From: Mycobacterium sp.
GTDB taxonomy: Bacteria; Actinomycetota; Actinomycetes; Mycobacteriales; Mycobacteriaceae
Direction of reading: 5' to 3'
Assembly: GCA_029256565.1 (NCBI GenBank)
Contig: JAQSXQ010000088.1
Coordinates: forward strand, 1 to 6,994
Length of the DNA stretch: 6,994 bases
In this document: positions 1 through 4,781 of the stretch, piece by piece
Numbering within the stretch: the stretch's first letter is position 1
How the letters are laid out: each line of letters begins with the position of its first letter
The notes under the pieces: generated by a model
Told to the model about the DNA's origin: nothing
Databases searched by the model: none
What the model saw: only the letters and a program-made list of their open reading frames with translations
Program-made: the position numbers and the translations under genes

Positions 1-485
1 CGATCGCCGTGTTCGTAGCGCTCACCGGGCACCTGCTCGGCCGGGCGGATCATGCCCTCGGAGCCCTTGGCCTCGGTACCCAGTCGCACGACGATGTTGC
101 CTCGGGCGTTCTCCCTGGCGTCGCGCTGCACGACGCCTGCCACGATGTCGCCCTCACGGGCCGAGAACTCGCCGTAGATCCGCTCGTTCTCCGCATCGCG
201 GAACCGCTGCAGCATCACCTGGCGCGCGGTCGTCGCGGCGACGCGACCGAAGCCCTCGGGAGTGTCGTCCCACTCCTGGATCAGGTTGCCGTCGGCGTCG
301 TTCTCGCGGGCCATCACGCGCACCGAACCCGACTTGCGATCGATGTCGATCCTGGCCTCGGCCTGGTGGCCCTCGGTGTGCCGATAGGCGGTCAGCAGCG
401 CCGTCTTGATCGTCTCGAGCAATTCGTCGACCGCGATTCCGCGGTCGACCTCGATGGCGTGTAGTGCGGCCATGTCGATGTTCAT
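1..485 (-). CDS. nusA: Transcription termination/antitermination factor NusA (N-terminal 161 residues, cut by window edge)
   Basis: NusA binds RNA polymerase and nascent RNA in the cytoplasm and modulates pausing, termination and antitermination, including at rRNA operons. The visible part begins MNIDMAALHAIEVDRGIAVD, nearly identical by recall to the M. tuberculosis NusA start. It continues through the polymerase-binding N-terminal domain (about residues 1-105, including the segments EWDDTPEGFGRVAA and QVMLQRFRDAENERIYGEF) into the beginning of the S1 RNA-binding domain (from about residue 108, REGDIVAGVVQRD). The rest of S1 and the KH domains lie beyond position 1; the family is usually about 350 residues in mycobacteria. 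The ATG at 485-483 overlaps the rimP stop by ATGA, so the two genes are probably translationally coupled, as in the common rimP-nusA-infB operon. The identification is very secure. Only the left end is missing, and the reading frame is open to the edge. Confidence 0.97.
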   Translation of the reverse strand, partial: MNIDMAALHAIEVDRGIAVDELLETIKTALLTAYRHTEGHQAEARIDIDRKSGSVRVMARENDADGNLIQEWDDTPEGFGRVAATTARQVMLQRFRDAENERIYGEFSAREGDIVAGVVQRDARENARGNIVVRLGTEAKGSEGMIRPAEQVPGERYEHGD

Positions 486-1054
486 CCGGCCGGCTCCTCT
501 CCGGACAGGCCTGCCAACTCGAGTTCGCGCCGATTCGGCGGCGAGAACTCGACCTGGACAACGGCGTTGGAAATCTCGGTCAGGGGCAGATTGCGCACGG
601 CGTACTTGCCGCGGGCACCGTCGGCGACCACCACCGCCACGGCGTCGTCCGCCAGCGGGCCCAGTCGGCCCTCGATGCGCGACCCGTCGGTCAGGGTCAA
701 CTCGACCTTGCGTCCCTGCGCGCGTCGGTAGTGGCGGGGCTCGGTCAGCGGCCGATCGACCCCGCGCGACGTCACCTCCAGGACGTACGGCGGTCCGCCA
801 CCGGTCGGCTCGTCGAGCTGGTCCATGAGTTCGGACGCGATCCGGCCGAGTTCGGCGACGAGATCGAGGTCCAGGTGCCCCTCGGTGGCGTCGTCACCGT
901 CGGCGATCACGGCGATCCGCGGGGGACGCGAGGACGCCTGCACCTCCACGTCCTCGATCACGCATCCGCGGCGCGCGAACTCCTCCGTGAGCAGCTCGGT
1001 CACCTCGGCCGGCGTGGGCAGGCGGGCGGACCGTAGCGGGGCATCCGATGCCAC
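482..1054 (-). CDS. rimP: Ribosome maturation factor RimP
   Basis: RimP assists late assembly of the 30S ribosomal subunit in the cytoplasm. With the GTG start at 1054 the protein has 190 residues, close to the mycobacterial family length (about 180). The N-terminal alpha/beta domain spans roughly residues 12-103 (RPPRIAVIADGD at 43-54, then the family signature EVTSRGVDRPLTEPRHYRRA at 93-112). The C-terminal SH3-like domain follows (GRKVELTLTDGSRIEGRLG at 114-132, VVQVEFSPP near 165-173). I chose GTG 1054 because AGGAG lies 6 bases upstream (1065-1061). An in-frame ATG at 1105 would add 17 residues with no family resemblance. The gene precedes nusA with a 4 bp ATGA overlap. It diverges from the lipoprotein gene on the plus strand, so its promoter should lie in 1055-1218. 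The final residues (SGEEPAG) are the usual variable acidic tail. Confidence 0.95.
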   Translation of the reverse strand: MASDAPLRSARLPTPAEVTELLTEEFARRGCVIEDVEVQASSRPPRIAVIADGDDATEGHLDLDLVAELGRIASELMDQLDEPTGGGPPYVLEVTSRGVDRPLTEPRHYRRAQGRKVELTLTDGSRIEGRLGPLADDAVAVVVADGARGKYAVRNLPLTEISNAVVQVEFSPPNRRELELAGLSGEEPAG

Positions 1055-1060
1055 GGCGAG

Positions 1061-1065
1061 CTCCT
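1061..1065 (-). promoter_or_regulatory. Ribosome binding site of rimP
   Basis: On the minus strand AGGAG is followed by CTCGCC and then GTG (1054-1052). The 6-base spacing is good and favours the GTG start over the upstream in-frame ATG at 1105. Confidence 0.7.
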
Positions 1066-1115
1066 CGTCTTGAGTTGTGCGGACATGTTCCCAGGTGGGC
1101 GGCACCCGGGATCGA

Positions 1116-1128
1116 GTATCAACGATAC
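1116..1128. promoter_or_regulatory. 13 bp palindrome GTATCAACGATAC, possible operator or -10 region
   Basis: GTATC and GATAC form a perfect 5 bp inverted repeat around AAC in the divergent rimP/lipoprotein intergenic region, about 61 bp upstream of the rimP start and 90 bp upstream of the lipoprotein start. It stands out as AT-richer than its surroundings. On the minus strand it contains TATCGT (fits the TAnnnT mycobacterial -10 pattern) and the overlapping GATACT. It may be a promoter core, a regulator site, or chance. The symmetry and position are seen directly; function is inference. Confidence 0.3.
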
Positions 1129-1207
1129 GCCAGCCAGGGCGGGCCGATTGGCAAACCGCAGGCAGGCGGGCCGGGCTGGCCGGCGAGATGCCCGACGGCG
1201 GGATGGC

Positions 1208-1211
1208 AGGA
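1208..1211 (+). promoter_or_regulatory. Ribosome binding site of the lipoprotein gene
   Basis: AGGA followed by 7 bases and GTG at 1219. It fixes the start immediately before the twin-arginine signal and argues against the in-frame ATG at 1048, which would place 57 unrelated residues before the signal peptide. Confidence 0.55.
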
Positions 1212-1218
1212 TGTCGGT

Positions 1219-1728
1219 GTGCCGAGCGCCCTCCCCCACCTCAGCAGGCGGCGCCTGCTGATCGGATCGGCGGCGCTGGCGGCGCTGGGCGCGACGTCGG
1301 TGGCCTGCGGATCGAAGTCCCCGCCGCCCGACGTCTCCGCCCTGACCGCACAGCTGGAACGGGCGCGATCCGACAGCCAACTGGCTACCGGCGCGGCCTC
1401 GTCGGCGCCGCCGCCGGTCGCGTCCGCCCTGACCGCCGTCGCCGCGGAGCGGTCGGCGCACGCCGAGGCGCTTGCCGAGGAGATCACCCGCATCACCGGC
1501 GCGACGCCCACCAGCTCCACCTCGTCGAGTTCGGCGTCCACCTCGGCGCCGAGCCAACCGCCGGCGCCGCCCACGCCGGGCGCGGTCGTCGACGCCCTAC
1601 GGCAGTCGGCGGACGGCGCCGCCAAGGCGGCCGCCGAAGAATCCGGCTACGCCGCGGGCCTGCTGGGGTCGGTCGCCGCGTCGTGCACGGCGGCATTCAG
1701 CGTCGCGCTGGCAGGAGTCGCGTCATGA
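1219..1728 (+). CDS. Putative twin-arginine lipoprotein, Ala-rich helical protein (Rv2843-position homologue)
   Basis: The predicted protein has 169 residues and no known function. Its N-terminus is a textbook export signal: S-R-R-R-L-L-I-G (residues 9-16) matches the twin-arginine motif. A hydrophobic Ala/Leu stretch follows, then T-S-V-A-C ending at Cys30, which fits a permissive lipobox (the -3 residue is Ser rather than the usual Leu). The mature part has two Ala-rich helical stretches (about 38-60 and 66-93, the second with E77, H81 and E83). A Ser/Thr/Pro linker follows (about 95-120), then a final long Ala-rich helical region (121-167). This resembles a small helical bundle, perhaps ferritin-like, tethered outside the membrane; that is inference. 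By recall, M. tuberculosis has Rv2843 at the same place, described only as an Ala-rich conserved protein. The stop TGA overlaps the next gene's ATG (ATGA), so the two are probably co-translated. Confidence 0.8.
   Translation: MPSALPHLSRRRLLIGSAALAALGATSVACGSKSPPPDVSALTAQLERARSDSQLATGAASSAPPPVASALTAVAAERSAHAEALAEEITRITGATPTSSTSSSSASTSAPSQPPAPPTPGAVVDALRQSADGAAKAAAEESGYAAGLLGSVAASCTAAFSVALAGVAS
1713..1717 (+). promoter_or_regulatory. Ribosome binding site of the ferritin-like gene, inside the lipoprotein gene
   Basis: AGGAG lies 7 bases before ATG 1725, within the last codons of the upstream gene. It supports ATG 1725 rather than the in-frame ATG at 1782, which has no purine-rich sequence before it. 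The unusual Thr/Pro-rich N-terminus therefore appears to be genuinely translated. Confidence 0.65.
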
Positions 1729-2291
1729 CGTCACCGACACCGTCCACCACACCAACCACCACCCCCACCACCACATCGCCGATGGCACCCCCGACCACGA
1801 CGACCACCACGCCGTCGCCCATCACCAGCGCCAGCCGCACACCCGATCCGGCACGGCCCGAGGGACCCGACGGGGCGCTGTTCGACGCGATCGCGACCGA
1901 ACACGGCGTGATCTACGGCTACGGCCTGGTCTCGGCGCACTCCACACCGGACGTCAACGACCTCGTCTCGGCGGCCATGCGAACCCATCGCGAACAACGC
2001 GAGGACGGCATCGCCCGACTCACCGGCCGCGGCGCGGCCGCACCGCTGCCCGCCGCCGGCTACCAGATCCCCATCGACGTCGACGATCCCGACGACGCCG
2101 CGACGCTGGCCGTGCGGATGGAAGAGGACAGCGCCGTCGCGTGGCGCGCCGTCCTCGAGCAGGCGACGACGACCGAGGACCGGACGCTGGCCGTCACGGC
2201 CCTGACCGAGGCCGCCGTCACCGCCGCCAGGTGGCGGGCAGTGCTCGGCACGTCACCCACCACCGTCGCGTTCCCCGGCGGCAGCGAGTGA
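1725..2291 (+). CDS. Ferritin-like DUF4439-type protein with Thr/Pro-rich N-terminal tail (Rv2844-position homologue)
   Basis: The 188-residue protein has two parts. Residues 1-45 are low complexity: 18 Thr and 10 Pro in the first 40, including a run of six Thr at 24-29. Residues 50-178 read as four helices of a ferritin-like bundle: ALFDAIATEHGVIYGYG (50-66), VNDLVSAAMRTHREQREDG (77-95), ATLAVRMEEDSAVAWRAVL (126-144) and EDRTLAVTALTEAAVTAARW (151-170). E59/H60, H88/E90/E93 and E133/E134 are candidate polar core residues. I do not see a complete di-iron ExxH pair set, so metal binding is unproven. This pattern fits the uncharacterised DUF4439 family as I remember it. The protein has no signal peptide of its own, although Thr/Pro-rich segments are typical of linkers in exported mycobacterial proteins. 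Start ATG 1725 overlaps the lipoprotein stop and has AGGAG at good spacing. Function unknown. Confidence 0.8.
   Translation: MTSPTPSTTPTTTPTTTSPMAPPTTTTTTPSPITSASRTPDPARPEGPDGALFDAIATEHGVIYGYGLVSAHSTPDVNDLVSAAMRTHREQREDGIARLTGRGAAAPLPAAGYQIPIDVDDPDDAATLAVRMEEDSAVAWRAVLEQATTTEDRTLAVTALTEAAVTAARWRAVLGTSPTTVAFPGGSE
1728..1850 (+). repeat. ACC/CCA-rich low-complexity tract encoding the Thr/Pro tail
   Basis: The coding strand carries many ACC, ACA, ACG and CCN codons, densest at about 1744-1774 and 1790-1812. The opposite strand is correspondingly G-rich, with repeated GG and GGG runs (TGGTGGGGGTGGTGG-type sequence around 1761-1775). Tracts of this kind can slip during replication or form two-layer G-quadruplexes on the template strand; neither is shown here. 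Confidence 0.5.
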
Positions 2292-2306
2292 CGGCGTCGT
2301 CCGTCA
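2289..2306. terminator. Small bidirectional hairpin joining the two convergent stop codons
   Basis: TGACGG-CGTCGT-CCGTCA is a perfect 6 bp stem with a 6-base loop. Its left three bases are the TGA stop of the ferritin-like gene, and its right three bases are the complement of the proS TGA stop. It fills the whole 12 bp space between the convergent genes. There is no T-tract on either side, so a classical intrinsic terminator is not supported. U-less hairpins are often proposed as terminators in mycobacteria, and a short stem like this could be weak or coincidental. Confidence 0.4.
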
Positions 2307-4061
2307 GCTGGTGAGTGCCGCGAAGATCTCGCTCGCCGCGGTGTCGACGGGGATCTCCGTCGTCGCGCCGGTGAATCGGTTGCGCAGCTCGACCTTGCCG
2401 TCTGCCCAGCCCCGGCCCACCACCACGATCCACGGCACGCCGAGGAGTTCGGCGTCCTTGAACTTGATGCCCGGCGAGGACTTTCGGTCGTCGAGGAGCA
2501 CCTCGATGCCCATCCGGTCGAGGTCGTTGGCGATGCCCGTCGCGCCGACGCGGGCGTCTTCGTCCTTGTTGGCGATCACGACGTGCGCGGCGAACGGTGC
2601 GACGGCGCTGGGCCAGCGCAACCCGAGTTCGTCGTGCTGCTGTTCGGCGATCACCGCGACCATGCGGGATATCCCGATGCCGTAGGAGCCCATCGTCAGC
2701 CGCACCGGCTTGCCGTTCTCGCCGAGCACGTCGGCCGAGAAGGCGTCGGTGTACTTGCGGCCGAGCTGGAAGATGTGACCGATCTCGATGCCGCGCGCCG
2801 ACACCAACGGGCCCATGCCGTCCGGCGACGGATCGCCGTCGCGGACCTCGGCGGCCTCGATGGTGCCGTCGGGGACGAAGTCGCGCCCCGCTACCAGGCC
2901 CACGACGTGCTTGCCCTTGGCGTCGGCACCGGTGATCCAGGCCGTGCCGTCGACGATGCGCGGGTCGACGAGGTAGCGAACACCGTTGGCCAGCAAGCCC
3001 TTCGGGCCGATGTACCCCTTCGCGAGGAATGTGTTCTTCGCGAAGTCGGCGTCGTCGAGCAGCGCGTACTCGGCGGGGTCGAGCGCCGCGCCGAGGCGCT
3101 TGTCGTCGACCTCCCGGTCGCCGGGTACGCCGACCGCGAGCAACTCCCACTCGCCGCCCGGCAGGCGCGTCTTCAGCAGCACGTTCTTGAGGGTGTCCGC
3201 GCCCGTCACCTCGCGCCCGGCGAACTGCGGAAGGTCGGCGCCGTTGGCCCATTCGACCAACGTCGCGATGGTCGGCGTGTCACCGGTGTCGTGCACCACC
3301 GCCTCGGGCAGGTCGTCGAACGGCTGCGACGCAGGCGGGCGGGTCACGACGGCTTCGACGTTCGCGGCGTACCCGGATTCCAGGCAGCGCACGAAGGTGT
3401 CCTCACCGACCTCGCTCTCGGCGAGGAATTCCTCCGACGCACTGCCACCCATCGCACCCGACACCGCGGAGACGATGACGTAGCGCACGTCGAGCCTGCC
3501 GAAGATTCGTTGGTACGCCTCGCGGTGCGCGTCATAGGCGTCCTTGAGTCCGGCATCGTCGACGTCGAAGGAGTACGAGTCCTTCATCACGAACTCGCGC
3601 CCGCGCAGGATGCCCGCGCGGGGACGCGCCTCGTCGCGGTACTTGGTTTGGATCTGGTACAGCCGCAGCGGGAAGTCCTTGTAGGAGCTGTACTCCCCCT
3701 TCACCGTCAGCGCGAACAGTTCCTCGTGGGTCGGGCCGAGCAGGTAGTCGTTGCCACGCCGATCCTTGAGCCGGAACAGGTTCGGGCCGTACTCGGTCCA
3801 CCGGTTCGTGGTCTCGTACGGCGCACGCGGCAGCAGCGCCGGTAGCAGGATCTCCTGGCCGCCGATCGCGGCCATCTCCTCGCGCACCACCTGCTCGACC
3901 TTGCGCAGCACCCGCAATCCCAGCGGCAGCCACGAGTACAGACCCGGTCCCACGGGGCGGACGTAGCCGGCGCGGATCAGTAGTTTGTGGCTGGGCACCT
4001 CGGCGTCGGCCGGGTCGTCGCGAAGGGTGCGGAGGAACAGCTCCGACATGCGGGTGATCAC
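2304..4061 (-). CDS. proS: Prolyl-tRNA synthetase (class II, bacterial type with editing insertion)
   Basis: ProS attaches proline to tRNA-Pro in the cytoplasm. With the GTG start at 4061 it has 585 residues, matching mycobacterial ProS (about 582). Domain order is that of bacterial-type ProRS. The catalytic N-part includes motif 1 (about 27-75), GPTHEE (109-114) and motif 2 (YRDEARPRAGILRGREFVMKD, 141-161). The YbaK-like INS domain that deacylates mischarged Ala-tRNA covers about 225-395 (ATLVEWANG, TLKNVLLK). Motif 3 is MGSYGIGISRM (457-467), followed by the anticodon-binding domain (about 490-585). I chose GTG 4061 because it gives the N-terminus (M)ITRMSELFLRTLRDD, as recalled for M. tuberculosis, and AAGG (4074-4071) lies 9 bases upstream. 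A TTG at 4070 is possible but abuts the AAGG; ATG 4049 is a less likely alternative. The gene follows the VOC gene by 27 bp and is probably the last gene of that operon. Confidence 0.97.
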   Translation of the reverse strand: MITRMSELFLRTLRDDPADAEVPSHKLLIRAGYVRPVGPGLYSWLPLGLRVLRKVEQVVREEMAAIGGQEILLPALLPRAPYETTNRWTEYGPNLFRLKDRRGNDYLLGPTHEELFALTVKGEYSSYKDFPLRLYQIQTKYRDEARPRAGILRGREFVMKDSYSFDVDDAGLKDAYDAHREAYQRIFGRLDVRYVIVSAVSGAMGGSASEEFLAESEVGEDTFVRCLESGYAANVEAVVTRPPASQPFDDLPEAVVHDTGDTPTIATLVEWANGADLPQFAGREVTGADTLKNVLLKTRLPGGEWELLAVGVPGDREVDDKRLGAALDPAEYALLDDADFAKNTFLAKGYIGPKGLLANGVRYLVDPRIVDGTAWITGADAKGKHVVGLVAGRDFVPDGTIEAAEVRDGDPSPDGMGPLVSARGIEIGHIFQLGRKYTDAFSADVLGENGKPVRLTMGSYGIGISRMVAVIAEQQHDELGLRWPSAVAPFAAHVVIANKDEDARVGATGIANDLDRMGIEVLLDDRKSSPGIKFKDAELLGVPWIVVVGRGWADGKVELRNRFTGATTEIPVDTAASEIFAALTS

Positions 4062-4088
4062 AGGCGACAACCTTAGCGATGCCTGCGG

Positions 4089-4781
4089 TCAGTCCCGTCC
4101 CTGCCACGTGCAGATGCACGCCTCGTTGCCCTCGGGGTCGCCGAGGACCCAGAACGACGGTGCCGCGTCGGCGTCGAGCAGCGTGCCGCCTGCCGCGAGC
4201 GCGGCGTCGATGCGGGCCTGGGCGTGTTCGGGCGGCACGTCGACGTCGAGGTGGATCCGGTTGCGCTGAGTTCGGGGCTCGTCCATCTGCTGGAACCAGA
4301 TCGTCGGCCCGCGCCGGAGCGGATCCTGCAGTGCGCCGGGCGGCAGGTCCGACGGGTGCGGTTCGTCGACGTAGCCGGTGACGGCCTGCCAGAACGGGCG
4401 CACGCGCGCGATGTCGACCGCGTCGATGGCGATCTCGATGGTCTGCGGTGGCACGGCGTCACCCGCGACGGTGGTGAGCGACTCGGCGGCCAGCGCCTCG
4501 GTGATCCGGCGCGCGAGTGCGAGGTCGAGCGCGGTCACGGCGCCGCGGGCGGTGGCCTGCAGCCGCAGTACCGCCCGGCCGGAGGTGACCTCCGCGGTGA
4601 GGTGACCGGTGCCGTCGGTGCCCGCGGCGGACACCGCGATCGTGACGGCACGGACGGCGTCGTCGAGTGAGGGAACCAGCACGTGCGTGGTCACCACGCC
4701 GAGGATCAGTCGCCAGCCGAGCGGGTCGACGGCCTCGCTGACCTGCCCGCGGGTCAGTGCCGCGTCTCCCGCGTGCGTCAC
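4089..4781 (-). CDS. Two-domain protein: degenerate pterin-4a-carbinolamine-dehydratase-like N-terminus plus VOC (glyoxalase-like) C-terminus
   Basis: The protein has 230 residues from GTG 4781. Residues 113-228 look like a VOC/glyoxalase-like module: TIEIAIDAVDIARVRPFW (114-131), GPTIWFQQM (158-166), NRIHLDVDV (174-182) and a terminal LGDPEGNEACICTW (213-226). Such domains bind metal and small molecules; H177 and E220 are plausible ligands. Residues 19-105 resemble pterin-4a-carbinolamine dehydratase: DPLGWRLI, the strand RAVLRLQAT, then AVTALDLALARRI, which matches the V-x-L-x-T...GLT..D..LA..I pattern. By eye, the family's catalytic His-His-Pro becomes Gly-His-Leu (59-61) and the later catalytic His is absent, so dehydratase activity is doubtful. 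The start overlaps the efpA stop as GTGA, with GGAGG (4796-4792) 10 bases upstream, implying coupling to efpA. Substrate and role are unknown; detoxification or resistance would be guesses. Confidence 0.8.
   Translation of the reverse strand: MTHAGDAALTRGQVSEAVDPLGWRLILGVVTTHVLVPSLDDAVRAVTIAVSAAGTDGTGHLTAEVTSGRAVLRLQATARGAVTALDLALARRITEALAAESLTTVAGDAVPPQTIEIAIDAVDIARVRPFWQAVTGYVDEPHPSDLPPGALQDPLRRGPTIWFQQMDEPRTQRNRIHLDVDVPPEHAQARIDAALAAGGTLLDADAAPSFWVLGDPEGNEACICTWQGRD

Larger units (their letters stand above)
1055..1218. other. Divergent intergenic region between rimP and the lipoprotein gene
   Basis: This 164 bp stretch should hold promoters for both rimP-nusA (minus) and the lipoprotein/ferritin-like pair (plus). 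Short ORFs cross it, but none has family resemblance. The one striking element is the palindrome at 1116-1128, which also supplies the only AT-richer -10-like strings here (minus strand TATCGT at 1127-1122 and GATACT at 1120-1115). I see no convincing -35 element at normal spacing for either direction, and no terminator or riboswitch. Confidence 0.6.

Noticed and set aside
9..464. Plus-strand frame of 151 codons opposite nusA
   Set aside because: It lies antisense to a near-identical NusA N-terminus and shows no family features.
1055..1105. Longer rimP with ATG at 1105
   Set aside because: The 17 extra residues do not resemble RimP proteins and the GTG at 1054 has a better ribosome binding site.
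1048..1218. Earlier in-frame ATG for the lipoprotein gene
   Set aside because: It would put 57 residues before a twin-arginine signal peptide and overlap the rimP start; the GTG at 1219 has AGGA at proper spacing.
1077..1724. Plus-strand frame opening upstream of the ferritin-like gene
   Set aside because: The upstream part overlaps the lipoprotein gene in another frame and is Arg/Gly-rich without domain features; ATG 1725 is well supported by AGGAG.
2583..3845. A 420-codon open frame on the plus strand opposite proS
   Set aside because: It is antisense to a full, motif-complete ProS and its translation has no domain features. Long antisense frames are expected where codon third positions are mostly G or C.
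4070..4070. TTG at 4070 as proS start
   Set aside because: The AAGG sequence directly abuts it, leaving no spacer, and the N-terminus known from mycobacterial ProS corresponds to the GTG at 4061.
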